DNA of 52,876 bases, from NCBI RefSeq assembly GCF_000974985.2, contig NZ_LAVA02000085.1, forward strand, positions 1-52,876, in the 5' to 3' direction. The notes beneath the pieces are model-generated. The model worked only from the letters and a program-made list of their open reading frames with translations, did not search any database and had not been told where the DNA came from. Position numbers and translations under genes: made by a program. Positions 26,010-34,168 of this stretch are shown one piece after another. The first letter of the stretch is position 1; every line of letters starts with the position of its first letter. Source of the stretch: Streptomyces mangrovisoli (lineage in GTDB: Bacteria; Actinomycetota; Actinomycetes; Streptomycetales; Streptomycetaceae).

Positions 26010-26930
26010 CTACCCCTGCCCGGGAGGCGACCCGTCGGGCCGGGGTTCCGGGAGCGGGGCGATGTACGGAAGGCCCTCCGGGAGCGGAGTGGCGTACGGA
26101 AGTTGCTCCTGCACCGGTTGCGGACCGGGCGGTGCGGGCGGGGCGGCCGGCTGGGGCGCCGCCGGCACCGGCTGCTGCGCCCGTTCCAGGAACCGCAGCA
26201 GCTCCACCGGGAACGGCAGCACCAGCGTGGAGTTCTTCTCGGCGGCCACCGCCACCACTGTTTGCAGCAACCGCAGCTGGAGCGCGGCGGGCGTCGCGGA
26301 CATCTGCTGCGCGGCCTGCGCCAGCTTCCTCGACGCCTGGAGCTCCGCGTCGGCGTTGATCACCCGGGCCCGCCGCTCCCGGTCGGCCTCGGCCTGCCGG
26401 GCCATGGAGCGCTTCATGGTCTCGGGCAGGGAGACGTCCTTGATCTCGACGCGGTCGATGGTGACGCCCCACTCCACGGCCGGGCTGTCGATCATCAGCT
26501 CCAGGCCCTGGTTGAGCTTCTCCCGGTTGGAGAGCAGATCGTCGAGCTCGCTCTTGCCGATGATGGAGCGCAGCGAGGTCTGCGCCATCTGCGAGACCGC
26601 GAACCGGTAGTCCTCGACCCGGACGATCGCCTCGGCGGCGCCGGTCACCTTGAAATAGACGACGGCGTCCACCCGGACGGTCACGTTGTCGCGGGTGATG
26701 CCCTCCTGGGCGGGCACGGGCATCGTCACGACCTGCATGTTGACCTTCTGGAGCCGGTCCACGAAGGGCACGATCATCGTGAGCCCGGGCCCGCGCACAT
26801 CGGGGCGGAGCCGGCCGAGCCGGAACACCACACCCCGTTCGTACTGCTTGACGACCCGCGCCGCCGCCAGCGCGTACACCACCCCGGCGGACACGAGCGC
26901 CGCTCCCGCCGCCACCAGTGCCTCGACCAT
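26010..26930 (-). CDS. SPFH/band 7 (slipin-type) membrane protein
   Basis: ATG 26930 gives 306 residues. One N-terminal membrane helix (about 3-25) is followed by the band 7 domain: VVKQYERGVVFRLGRL, GPGLTMIVPFVDRLQKV, then TRDNVTVRVDAVVYFKV, SLRSIIGKSELDDLL and VEIKDVSLPETMKRSMARQAEA. A coiled-coil region and a Pro-rich tail (PEGLPY, PLPEPRPDG) end the protein. The slipin family forms membrane scaffolds and is often paired with a NfeD protease; none is seen here. It is transcribed toward dnaE2 but with 125 bases between, including the SOS boxes, so it is a separate unit. Confidence 0.9.
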   Translation of the reverse strand: MVEALVAAGAALVSAGVVYALAAARVVKQYERGVVFRLGRLRPDVRGPGLTMIVPFVDRLQKVNMQVVTMPVPAQEGITRDNVTVRVDAVVYFKVTGAAEAIVRVEDYRFAVSQMAQTSLRSIIGKSELDDLLSNREKLNQGLELMIDSPAVEWGVTIDRVEIKDVSLPETMKRSMARQAEADRERRARVINADAELQASRKLAQAAQQMSATPAALQLRLLQTVVAVAAEKNSTLVLPFPVELLRFLERAQQPVPAAPQPAAPPAPPGPQPVQEQLPYATPLPEGLPYIAPLPEPRPDGSPPGQG

Positions 26931-27052
26931 GCCGGCCCCCAGGGGACTAGAACCCTGTCTGCCCTACGACGGTAGACCTGCGCCCGCCCGAGGGGGAGCC
27001 CCCGGACACGTGGGAGAGGGTCCTTCGGCGGGCGGCGCCCCGGGACGGGAGA

Positions 27053-27083
27053 GAGCCCCCGCGCGGCGGGCGCGCGGGGGCTC
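27053..27083 (-). terminator. Terminator of the streptogrisin-like protease gene
   Basis: GAGCCCCCGCGCG (27053-27065) pairs perfectly with CGCGCGGGGGCTC (27071-27083) across a five-base loop, 14 bases after the protease stop. Confidence 0.75.
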
Positions 27084-27096
27084 GCTCGGCGGGATG

Positions 27097-27996
27097 TCAG
27101 CCGACGCTGACGCCGTAGGCGCTGAGCGCCTCGGTGACCGGCTGGAAGAAGGTCGTGCCGCCGGAGGTGCAGTTGCCGCTGCCGCCGGAGGTCAGACCGT
27201 AGGCCACGCTGCCCGAGTAGAGCGGGCCGCCGCTGTCGCCGCCCTCGGCGCAGACCGTGGTCTGGATGAGGCCGTAGACGATCTCACCGCTGCCGTAGTT
27301 GACGGTGGCGTTGAGCGCGGTGACCTTGCCGCTGTGGGTGCCGGTGGTCGAACCGCGGCGGTAGACGGTCGTGCCGACGGCCGGGGTGGCCGCGCTGCTG
27401 ATCGTCTGGCTGCCGACCGCGCTCGGGTGCGCGACCGAGGAGTTGGTGTAGCGCACCAGCGCGTAGTCGTTGGTCGGGAAGCTGTAGCTGACGTTGGTGC
27501 CCAGGACCGTGGTGTGGCCCGAGTTGCTGTACCAGGTCGAGGCGACCTGGCCGCAGTGGCCGGCGGTCAGGAAGTAGTAGGTGCTCCCGCTGTGCACGTT
27601 GAACCCGAGCGAACAGCGGTAGGAGCCACCGTAGATGGCGTCGCCACCGGTGATCAGCTTGTTGAACTTCCCGGCGGTGTGCTTGATGACGAGGGCACCG
27701 GAGGTGGTCCCCGCCTGCTCCTTGATCTGGGCGATCTCCGCGGCGGAGACGGTGCTGTCGACGGTGACGACGACCCGGTTGGTCTTGCTGTCCACCGCCC
27801 AGGCCGTGCCGGGTACGTCGGCCTTGAGGACGGAGTGGCTCGCCTGGGTCAGCTGGTTGGCGCTGAACGGGTGGGCGTCACTCGCGTTCGCGGTGGGGGC
27901 GGCGAACGCGGCCGCGGCCACGAAGCCGGAGACGACGGCGATCAGCCGGGTCCGTCTTGCGAGGCCACTGCGGGGGGTCATGCGCTTGATCCTCAC
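27097..27996 (-). CDS. sprB: Streptogrisin B-like secreted serine protease (S1 family)
   Basis: GTG 27996 (MRIKRMTPRSG) has GGAGGG eight bases upstream and gives 299 residues, the usual length of the SprB precursor; ATG 27981 is an alternative. Signal peptide (to about ANA), then a propeptide of about 75 residues that acts as folding chaperone and inhibitor. The mature enzyme begins near ITGGDAIYGGSYRCSLGFNV. Triad: His in LTAGHCG, Asp in NDYALVRY, Ser in GGDSGGPL. Disulfide cysteines are conserved, and the C-terminus FFQPVTEALSAYGVSV matches streptogrisins. It is a chymotrypsin-like secreted endopeptidase. Confidence 0.94.
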   Translation of the reverse strand: MRIKRMTPRSGLARRTRLIAVVSGFVAAAAFAAPTANASDAHPFSANQLTQASHSVLKADVPGTAWAVDSKTNRVVVTVDSTVSAAEIAQIKEQAGTTSGALVIKHTAGKFNKLITGGDAIYGGSYRCSLGFNVHSGSTYYFLTAGHCGQVASTWYSNSGHTTVLGTNVSYSFPTNDYALVRYTNSSVAHPSAVGSQTISSAATPAVGTTVYRRGSTTGTHSGKVTALNATVNYGSGEIVYGLIQTTVCAEGGDSGGPLYSGSVAYGLTSGGSGNCTSGGTTFFQPVTEALSAYGVSVG

Positions 27997-28372
27997 TTTT
28001 CGTTCCCTCCAGGGAAGTCGGGGGCCCGCGTGGGGTCGGGGCCCGTGAGGCGCAGCCAACGGCAGGTGTCCGGGTTCCGGACAAACCGTGCCCCTGACAA
28101 GCGCTGAGGGGGAGTATTCGGCCGTACGACCGGCGTTCGCAAGGGCGGCTTTCGGCCGTGCAGCGTTCAACTGTCATTCGCACTACGCGTGTTGCGCCCC
28201 CGCGCCGTGCCCGGCGGTCGCCGACGGCCACCGGCTGACCTGCGAAGGCCCCGCGGGCTCGCGGGGCCGCACAGCCGGATCACAGAGGATTGCTGGATTG
28301 GCGTGTTCCTGACATCACGTCAGGAGTGCGGGGAACCGGCCGCGCGGGCGGCCGGCCCCGGTTCGGCGCGGG
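27997..28372. other. 376-base region upstream of the protease gene
   Basis: No gene is seen. It holds a perfect small palindrome, TGTCCGGGTTCCGGACA (28067-28083), which could be an operator. The 13-mer ACTACGCGTGTTG (28182-28194) is also found in the SGNH lipase promoter. A clear -35/-10 pair was not found. Confidence 0.45.
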
Positions 28373-29155
28373 TCAGCTCAGCGCGCGCTCCCCCGCCTCC
28401 ACCGCCAGGTCGAGGGTGTTGCCCGGCGGCGGGAAGGGGCAGATGAAGTGGTCGGCGAAGGCGCACGGCGGCAGTACCGCGCGGTTGAGGTCGACCGTCG
28501 TACGGCCCTCGGCGTCGGGCGCGGCGGTGTACAGGAAGCGGAAACGGAAACTGCCCGTGCCGCTCGTGGTGTCGGCGAACACCGCCCACAGCGTGCCGTC
28601 GGCCTGGGCGGTGACCTGGAGGGTGTAATCCGACTCGCCTACCGTGAAAGCGAGTTCACCGGCGAGGCCGAGGCCGCGGCGCACGCCGTCGGCGTTGTCG
28701 ACGCGTACGGTGCGGGCCTGCTCGTACGGGGTGTAGCGGCCCGGCAGCGACCAGGCCGGGTCGTACGGCGTGGCCTCGATACCGCGGAACGCCCTGCGGG
28801 CGGCTGAGCCGGGGTCGAAGTCCCGTACGCCCCATATGCCTTCGCGGACGAGCACGACCAACCGGCGGTCGCCGTGGGCGACTCGGGCGTCGGCCACCGG
28901 TCCCGTGTCCTCGGCGAGCCGGACCTCGCCGGTGAACGGCTCTCCGTCGACGTCGAGTCCGTCGTCCGGGCCGGCCGTCAGGACGACCGTGTCGCCGTCG
29001 AGCGTCCAGCTCCCGGGCACGCCGGGCAGCCGGCCCTCGGGGTGGTCCGCGAGCCAGTGCGTGCCGGTGAGGGCGAGCGGGCCGTAGGGCCCGGACACCG
29101 TCTCCTCGCGGTGCCCGTGCCACGCCTTCCACTCGGCGGACGCGTCCGTAGTCAT
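28373..29155 (-). CDS. DUF1684-family protein
   Basis: ATG 29155 with GGAAGG nine bases upstream gives 260 residues. The sequence is typical of DUF1684: EWKAWHGHREETVSGPYGPL, LTGTHWLADHPEG, YTPYEQARTVRVDNADG, then the conserved RTTVDLNRAVLPPCAFADHF and CPFPPPGNTLDL. The family is a beta-rich cytoplasmic fold with a conserved N-C-P/F terminal patch; its function is unknown. There is no signal peptide. Its start region faces a cluster of palindromic repeats. Confidence 0.85.
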   Translation of the reverse strand: MTTDASAEWKAWHGHREETVSGPYGPLALTGTHWLADHPEGRLPGVPGSWTLDGDTVVLTAGPDDGLDVDGEPFTGEVRLAEDTGPVADARVAHGDRRLVVLVREGIWGVRDFDPGSAARRAFRGIEATPYDPAWSLPGRYTPYEQARTVRVDNADGVRRGLGLAGELAFTVGESDYTLQVTAQADGTLWAVFADTTSGTGSFRFRFLYTAAPDAEGRTTVDLNRAVLPPCAFADHFICPFPPPGNTLDLAVEAGERALS

Positions 29156-29245
29156 CTGTTCCAGCCTTCCATTCGAACGGGAAACCCCCCAGGTGGGAGC
29201 GCTGGGGGACATCTGGGTATTCCTTTCCGCGGCGAACCCGCGGCG

Positions 29246-29298
29246 CAGTGCCCCCGCGCGGGCACGTCGTGGCCGCGCGCGCAGTTCCCCGCGCCCCT
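29246..29298. repeat. Palindromic element, truncated right half
   Basis: The interior (CCCCCGCGCGGGCACGTCGTGG) resembles copy A1 and ends with the right terminal repeat at 29278-29298. No left arm is present upstream. Confidence 0.65.
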
Positions 29299-29326
29299 CA
29301 GGGGCGCAACACCCGCCCCCCCCCCA

Positions 29327-29373
29327 AGGGGCGCGGGGAACTGCGCGACCAGCCCCCACCGACCCGCACCCGG
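29327..29373. repeat. Palindromic element, left half
   Basis: Exact left terminal repeat (29327-29348) followed by the family interior CCCCCACCGACCCGCACCC; the right arm is missing. Confidence 0.7.
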
Positions 29374-29473
29374 ACCCCCGCACGGGCCCGCCGCCGGCAC
29401 CGGCCGCCACCAGCCCCCAGGGGCGCAGCCCCGAGGAACGCAGCACTCGCCACCCCGGCCGCACAAACCCCCA

Positions 29474-29518
29474 AGGGGCGCGGGGAACTGCGCGATCAGC
29501 CCCCACCGGCCCGCAGTC
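29474..29518. repeat. Palindromic element, left half fused to the 3' end of a gene
   Basis: Exact left terminal repeat (29474-29495) plus the CCCCCACCGGCCCGCA interior. The stop codon of the luciferase-like gene (29496-29498) and its last six codons lie within this interior. Confidence 0.75.
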
Positions 29519-30419
29519 GCGCACCCGTGCGGCTCAGGCCGAGGTGTTCGCGCAGGGTGCCGCCCGGATAGAAGGTGCGGAACCGGCCCCGGTGCTGCAG
29601 CAGCGCCACCGTGCCGTTGACCACGCGCTCCAGGTCACGGCGCGGATCGACCGGCGTGAGATGGAAGCCGTCGGCGGTCCCGTCCTCGTGCCACGCGGCG
29701 ATGAGTTCGGCGAGGTCGACCGGCCCGCCGCGGAACAGCGGACCGCGGGCGGCCGACCGGCGACCGCCCCGGCCCAGCCCGCGGACGGGCGCGAGCAGCG
29801 GCGCGCCCCAGCCCTGTTCGGACCCGCGCTCACCGTCGCCGAGGTCGACCACCAGCCCGGCCAGCACCCGCAGCGCGTCCGGGTTCCGGCCGAACCCCGC
29901 GGCCAGCGACCGCAGTTCGGTCCGTACGACACCGGCCTGCGCGGAACCGGCCACGCGTACCAGGGCGACGTCGGCGTACCGGGCGGCGGCGGCCCGGTCG
30001 GGCGGATCGGTGGCGTCGACGACCCGCACGGGGTCCCGCGAGGACGGCGCCTCCTCGGCCGGCGGCGGCGCGGGGGCCGGAAGGACCGCCGCGCGGGCCG
30101 GTTCGCGCACGCGCCAGCCGGCCCGCCCACGGCTCTCCCGCTCCAGCCCCGCGACCCCGGCCGGGACGAGCCAGGGCTCGGCAGGACCGGCGGCGACCGT
30201 GGCCACCAGGCCGATCCGGCGGGTGGCGGGCGCCGCCCGGGCCAGCACGCGCAGCGCGTCCGGGCCGGGCGGCGAGGGCCCGTCGTCGAGGGTGACGAAG
30301 TCCAGCCCACCGCTCTCGGCGAGCCGCGCCAGCTCGACATAGGAGTCGGCGGAGTCCGCCCCCGTCTGGTCGACGGCGGCAGCCAGATGCAACAGCCCCC
30401 GACCGGGCGTTGAGGTCAT
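29496..30419 (-). CDS. Luciferase-like (LLM) flavin-dependent oxidoreductase, divergent
   Basis: ATG 30419 gives 307 residues. The N-terminus LLHLAAAVDQTGADSADSYVELARLAESGGLDFVTLDDG and later RVLAGLVVDLGD and GTADGFHLTPVDPRRDLERVV fit the bacterial luciferase/LLM barrel. The protein is shorter than usual (330-450 residues): the middle is compressed to Pro/Ala-rich sequence. It is 22 bases downstream of an FAD/NAD(P)-binding protein gene, an arrangement seen in organosulfur or xenobiotic monooxygenase pairs. The C-terminus (RLRAGGG) is encoded by a repeat element. Activity cannot be assumed. Confidence 0.75.
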   Translation of the reverse strand: MTSTPGRGLLHLAAAVDQTGADSADSYVELARLAESGGLDFVTLDDGPSPPGPDALRVLARAAPATRRIGLVATVAAGPAEPWLVPAGVAGLERESRGRAGWRVREPARAAVLPAPAPPPAEEAPSSRDPVRVVDATDPPDRAAAARYADVALVRVAGSAQAGVVRTELRSLAAGFGRNPDALRVLAGLVVDLGDGERGSEQGWGAPLLAPVRGLGRGGRRSAARGPLFRGGPVDLAELIAAWHEDGTADGFHLTPVDPRRDLERVVNGTVALLQHRGRFRTFYPGGTLREHLGLSRTGARLRAGGG

Positions 30420-30441
30420 CGGAGAACCCTTTCCGTGGTGG

Positions 30442-32259
30442 TCACGCCGCCGTCGCGTGGCCGGCGGTCCGGGTGAGGAAGGTCAGGGCGGCGCGGGCGG
30501 TGGCGTCGTTCTGGCGGAAGGCCGGGCCCCCGGTGCGGGGCCGGGTGAAGGCGCCGGCGCTGCGGGCGTCGGTGTGCGGGCCGAGCGCGAAGCGCCGCGG
30601 ATGCGGCCGCCCGGCCCGGTCCAGCACGCGCCCGTCGGCCGGATCGACCCGCAGCAGCCCCTCCGGGGTCTCGCCCGCGTCCCCGTCCGCCCACAGCCCG
30701 CGCAGTAGCGGGTCGAGGGCGCGCCGGACCGTGGGCTGCGGCAGCCGCGCCTCGACCAGCGCCCGGGTCTCGACGACGGCGCCGGGCACGGTGGGGCTGG
30801 TCGCGCGGAACACGCCGTCCTCCGCGGTCACGGCCATGTCGGCGCCGACGAACCGCAGGATCCCGGCGCGGGACAGCGCCAGCAGCTGCCGCAGCCGGGG
30901 TCCCGGCGGGCCGGAGGCGAGGGAGCTGAAGAAGCCGTGCCACCAGGGGCCGATGTCGCCGAGCCGGACCAACTGGCCGTAGACGGAGAGGAGTCCGAGG
31001 AAGACGGCCAGGTCGGGGCTGTACTCCGGGTCGTGGGCGCGGCGCAGGCCGGCCTCGACCCGCGCGCGCAGCCCGTCCTGGAACTCCTCCGCGGAGGCGT
31101 AGCGCACCCCGTCCAGCGGGCGGTCGAGCGCGTCGAGGTCGAGCCGGTCGGCCGGGTCGGGCACCGCGGAGGCCACCAGTGCCCGGACCGCGGACTCGTC
31201 CCCGGCGGCGTACGCCCGCTCGAAGTCGCTCCAGGCGGCGGACGTCCGCTCCGGGTGGACGGTGAACAGCCGGTGGTAGTGGGCGAACCCCAACTCCTTG
31301 ACGATCAGGGGCCATACGTCCCGCCGGAAGTCGAACCCATCCGGCCGGGAGAGGAGTTCGCTCACCTGGTCGGGTCCGAGGAAGCGGGGCAGCGGGGGCC
31401 GCGGGCCGGTCCAGTCGTAGCCGATCTTGGAGTGGTACGGCACCCCGCGCCGGGAGCCGACGTACAGGACCGGCTCCCGGCCGGAGGGCACGTACGTGTC
31501 GCCGTCGTAGCGCCCGCCGCGGCCCTCCGTGAGCAGCACCATCAGATCGACGAAGGCGAGTCCGAAGCCGCGCACGAGGACGGGTTCGCCGGGCCGGAGC
31601 GCGGACAGGTCGCTGTCGGCGGTGAAGTCGGGCGGCAGGTGGACCAGGCCGTGGGCGCGGGCATAGGCGGCCAACTCCAGCTGCTCTTCGTCGAGTTCCG
31701 CGTCGAGATGGCCGAGGGCGAGGACGACGAGGTCGCCGAGGACGGGCCGTGAGCGGCCCTCCAGCCACACCTGCTGCCGCCCCTCGCGGGGACCGCTGAC
31801 GCGGACCGCCCGGTGCGGATGGTGGTGGACGGTGATCCCGGGGGGCAGTTCGGCCACCGCCCGCTCGTGCACCCAGCGCAGATAGGCGCCCTGCGTCTGC
31901 CGGTCGGCGAAGGTGGCGCCGTCGAGCCCGGCCCACTCGTGCAGGGTGGGGCCCTCGCGGACGGGTCCGGCCATCTCCACCGTCTCGTCGGTGAACATGG
32001 TGACGTCCTCGGCGTGCGAGTTCATCCACAGCAACGGCGACTGCGCCGCCCGCCAGATACGGCCGGCGCCCGGCGGATGGGGATCGACGAGATGGATGTC
32101 CAGCCCGGAACCGGCGTACAGCTCGGGCGCGTTGGCGGCGATCCGCTCGATCAGACCGGTCCCCCGCGGCCCGGCCCCGACGATCACCAGGGACCGTCTG
32201 GAGGGATGCCGCAGCGTGCTCGTCGAGCGGGTGGGGTTGCCGGAGGTACCGGAAGGCAT
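30442..32259 (-). CDS. FAD/NAD(P)-binding protein (FAD_NAD(P)-binding, HpnW-like)
   Basis: ATG 32259 follows GGAG and gives 605 residues. The N-terminal Rossmann fold is clear: SLVIVGAGPRGTGLIERIA at about residues 25-43. Conserved downstream blocks are LLWMNSHAEDVTMFTD, GAYLRWVHERAV, DLVVLALGHLDAEL, LVRGFGLAFVDLMVLLTEGRGG and VPYHSKIGYDWTG, as in the large actinobacterial FAD/NAD(P)-binding family. It has no signal peptide. It likely forms an operon with the LLM protein and could supply reduced flavin. A consensus -35 lies at 32384-32389. Substrate unknown. Confidence 0.85.
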   Translation of the reverse strand: MPSGTSGNPTRSTSTLRHPSRRSLVIVGAGPRGTGLIERIAANAPELYAGSGLDIHLVDPHPPGAGRIWRAAQSPLLWMNSHAEDVTMFTDETVEMAGPVREGPTLHEWAGLDGATFADRQTQGAYLRWVHERAVAELPPGITVHHHPHRAVRVSGPREGRQQVWLEGRSRPVLGDLVVLALGHLDAELDEEQLELAAYARAHGLVHLPPDFTADSDLSALRPGEPVLVRGFGLAFVDLMVLLTEGRGGRYDGDTYVPSGREPVLYVGSRRGVPYHSKIGYDWTGPRPPLPRFLGPDQVSELLSRPDGFDFRRDVWPLIVKELGFAHYHRLFTVHPERTSAAWSDFERAYAAGDESAVRALVASAVPDPADRLDLDALDRPLDGVRYASAEEFQDGLRARVEAGLRRAHDPEYSPDLAVFLGLLSVYGQLVRLGDIGPWWHGFFSSLASGPPGPRLRQLLALSRAGILRFVGADMAVTAEDGVFRATSPTVPGAVVETRALVEARLPQPTVRRALDPLLRGLWADGDAGETPEGLLRVDPADGRVLDRAGRPHPRRFALGPHTDARSAGAFTRPRTGGPAFRQNDATARAALTFLTRTAGHATAA

Positions 32260-32358
32260 GGGAAGGCTCCGTGACGTAGGTCGAACACGGTGGATGCCTT
32301 CACAGGGCGCGCGCCTCGGCGCGGACACGGCCGAGCCCCTCAGCAGGGCCGTCCACCG

Positions 32359-32389
32359 AGAGTACGGGGGCGTTTCCCCTCGGTGTCAA
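32359..32389 (-). promoter_or_regulatory. Promoter of the FAD/LLM operon
   Basis: On the minus strand a perfect TTGACA (32384-32389) is followed after 19 bases by TACTCT (32359-32364). Transcription would begin about 90 bases before the ATG. Confidence 0.6.
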
Positions 32390-32425
32390 GGCTGTCCACA
32401 CTGTGAGCGGTACGTCTCAGGTCAG

Positions 32426-32454
32426 TTGACGGGTAACCGGGGACCTGTTCCACT
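32426..32454 (+). promoter_or_regulatory. Candidate promoter of the leader peptide
   Basis: TTGACG (32426-32431), a 17-base spacer and TCCACT (32449-32454). The -10 is poor. The start point would fall at or next to ATG 32461, as expected for a leaderless leader-peptide mRNA. Confidence 0.3.
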
Positions 32455-32460
32455 TGGCCC

Positions 32461-32532
32461 ATGCATCCGCAGCAGTGGCTGGTCACCCGCTCCCACATCG
32501 ACTTCGGTCGCGTGTGGTCCTGTTCCTGTTGA
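32461..32532 (+). CDS. Cysteine-ended leader peptide, 23 residues
   Basis: ATG 32461 to TGA 32530-32532. The peptide contains LVTRSHIDFGRV and ends VWSCSC. This pattern (x-R-x-H-I-D-hydrophobic-x-R-V, then one or more Cys or Ala/Ser-Cys at the end) is that of the small actinobacterial leader peptides found before sulfur-assimilation and thiol genes, where ribosome stalling at Cys codons controls the downstream operon. Here no plus-strand gene follows: the next 280 bases hold a short tandem repeat and a terminator, and then the conservon runs the other way. The divergent FAD/LLM pair is the only plausible sulfur-linked neighbour. Confidence 0.65.
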   Translation: MHPQQWLVTRSHIDFGRVWSCSC

Positions 32533-32689
32533 GCTGACCTCACTGCGCGCCCGGCCCGTTCGCGCGGGCGCCCCGGACTCACGCCTCCCGGCGTTCCGTC
32601 ATCGCCTTCACCCGCGCCCCGCCTTCACCCCGCGCGCCGCCTCTCCACCCGCCCTCCCCTCGGGCACCCCTTCCCCGCGTGAACCCGCC

Positions 32690-32735
32690 GTACGGCATGG
32701 CCCGTTGGCGCTGTACGGCATGGCCCGTTGGCGCT
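32690..32735. repeat. Perfect 23-bp tandem duplication
   Basis: GTACGGCATGGCCCGTTGG with four further bases is repeated twice without a gap; a third copy begins as GCACGGC and decays. No gene is affected. Confidence 0.8.
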
Positions 32736-32745
32736 GCACGGCAGC

Positions 32746-32795
32746 GCCCGGTGGTCCTCCCGCGCCACCTTCCTGGCGTGGGAGGACCACCGGGC
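32746..32795. terminator. 22-bp terminator of the conservon operon
   Basis: GCCCGGTGGTCCTCCCGCGCCA (32746-32767, split by me as GCCCGGTGG and TCCTCCCGCGCCA) pairs with 32774-32795 with a single G-U pair and a six-base loop, 23 bases past the cvnD stop. It would also stop plus-strand transcripts from the leader peptide. Confidence 0.8.
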
Positions 32796-32818
32796 CGCGG
32801 TGCCCTGCCCCGGACCGG

Positions 32819-33418
32819 TCAGCGGGCCATCGCCGGCCTGCGCCGGGCGGTCTGGGTACGGACGCCGATCACCCGGTCCATCAGCGCCCCGAGCACGTCC
32901 CGCACGGAGCCGCGCTCCCGCGCGTCGCACTCCAGCACGGGCACGTCCGCGCCGAGCGAGAGGGCTTCGCGCACCTCCTCCACGTCGAACCGCTCGGCGC
33001 CGTCGAAGCAGTTGACGGCGAGCACGAACGGAGCGCCCTGGGCCTCGAAGTAGTCCACCGCGGGGAAGCAGTCCTCGATCCGCCGGGTGTCGGCGAGCAC
33101 CACCGTGCCGAGCGCGCCCTCCACCAGGTCGTCCCAGAGGAAGGAGAACCGGTCCTGTCCGGGCGTACCGAAGAGATACAGCGCGATCGTCGGGTCGAGC
33201 GTGATCCGGCCGAAGTCGAGGGCGACCGTGGTGGTCGTCTTGGACTCCACGCCGACCAGGGAGTCGACGCCCACCGACACCTCGGTGATCGCCGCCTCCG
33301 TGTCGAGCGGTTCGATCTCCGACACGGCCCCGATGAAGGTGGTCTTCCCGACGCCCAGCCCCCCGCTGACGACGATCTTCACGGCCAGCGGAACGATCCT
33401 GTCAGAGCGCCCGGACAT
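32819..33418 (-). CDS. cvnD: Conservon GTP-binding protein (CvnD)
   Basis: ATG 33418 gives 199 residues. Ras-like motifs: G1 VVSGGLGVGKTTFIG, G3 region YLFGTPGQDRF (the usual D is replaced by F-G-T-P-G-Q), and G4 LAVNCFDG where N-K-x-D is altered to N-C-F-D. These substitutions are usual for conservon GTPases, which are MglA/Rab-like and act as switches at the membrane. Its start overlaps the end of cvnC by 17 bases, so the four cvn genes form one operon. No cvnE cytochrome P450 follows. Confidence 0.93.
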   Translation of the reverse strand: MSGRSDRIVPLAVKIVVSGGLGVGKTTFIGAVSEIEPLDTEAAITEVSVGVDSLVGVESKTTTTVALDFGRITLDPTIALYLFGTPGQDRFSFLWDDLVEGALGTVVLADTRRIEDCFPAVDYFEAQGAPFVLAVNCFDGAERFDVEEVREALSLGADVPVLECDARERGSVRDVLGALMDRVIGVRTQTARRRPAMAR

Positions 33419-33743
33419 GGTCCCTGATCCTTTCGAGCATCTGGAGCGGCAGCTCCGCGGGTTGCCGGCAGGCGAGCCGCCCGGCGACGACGAGATCGGA
33501 GATCAGCACCTTGGCGACCCCCAGCGGCACGCCGACGCGCTGCGCCACCTCGGCGACGGTCATGGGCCGTTCGCACACCGCGACGATGTGCCGCCGCTCG
33601 AAGGCGAGCGACTCGTCCGGCGGGCCGACGGCGACGACCAGCGTCTCCAGCCGGAGCCCGGCCTGGAGGGGCTCGGCCCGGCCGCCGGTCATGATGAACG
33701 GCCGGACGAACGTGGTCTCCTCCGAGGGCGGTCGGCCGCTCAT
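33402..33743 (-). CDS. cvnC: Conservon DUF742 protein (CvnC)
   Basis: ATG 33743 overlaps the cvnB stop as ATGA. The 113-residue protein contains FVRPFIMTGGRAEP at the front and a winged-helix DUF742 fold (FERRHIVAVCERPMTVAEVAQRVGVPLGVAKVLISDLVVAGRL). It links the roadblock protein to the GTPase in the conservon complex. Confidence 0.93.
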   Translation of the reverse strand: MSGRPPSEETTFVRPFIMTGGRAEPLQAGLRLETLVVAVGPPDESLAFERRHIVAVCERPMTVAEVAQRVGVPLGVAKVLISDLVVAGRLACRQPAELPLQMLERIRDHVRAL

Positions 33744-34168
33744 CGCGGCAGCACCTGGCGCAGGTCGGCGATGAGTGCCGGGGTGAGCAGATCACCCGCC
33801 CGCTCGGCCAGCACCGCCATCTCGTAGCCGACCAGGCCGAGTTCGCCGCTGGAGTCGGCGAGGACGCCGAGACAGCTGCCGTCCCGGATCGCCGAGACCA
33901 GCAGGAAGCCCCGGCCCATCTCGATCATGATCAGCTTGACCCCGTCGAAGCTGTAGCGCCGGGACGCGCTGCGCGCCAGGCTGCTCAGCCCCGAGACGAT
34001 GGCGGCGAGATGGTCGGCCTCGGTGCGGCCGAGCCCGTCGGAGACGGCGATGAGCAGCCCGTCGGAGGAGACGGCGACCGCGTCGCGCACGCCGTCGGTG
34101 GACTTCACGAAGTTCGCGAGCAGCCAGTTGAAGGTCTGCGAGTCGTGGTGGGTGTCGACGGTGTTCAT
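33740..34168 (-). CDS. cvnB: Conservon roadblock/LC7 protein (CvnB)
   Basis: ATG 34168 overlaps the cvnA stop. The 142-residue protein has a roadblock/LC7 fold: NWLLANFVKSTDGVRDAVAVSSDGLLIAVS, then GFLLVSAIRDGSCLGVLAD. Such proteins form dimers and act as GTPase-activating or scaffold subunits for CvnD. Confidence 0.93.
   Translation of the reverse strand: MNTVDTHHDSQTFNWLLANFVKSTDGVRDAVAVSSDGLLIAVSDGLGRTEADHLAAIVSGLSSLARSASRRYSFDGVKLIMIEMGRGFLLVSAIRDGSCLGVLADSSGELGLVGYEMAVLAERAGDLLTPALIADLRQVLPR

Larger units (their letters stand above)
32533..32818. other. Gene-poor stretch after the leader peptide
   Basis: No plus-strand gene is seen. The stretch is C-rich on the plus strand and ends in a tandem repeat and a long hairpin, listed separately. 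Confidence 0.5.

Noticed and set aside
32819..34168. Mobile or gliding-motility (MglA/MglB) system
   Set aside because: The GTPase/roadblock pair together with DUF742 and a CvnA sensor is the standard Streptomyces conservon.
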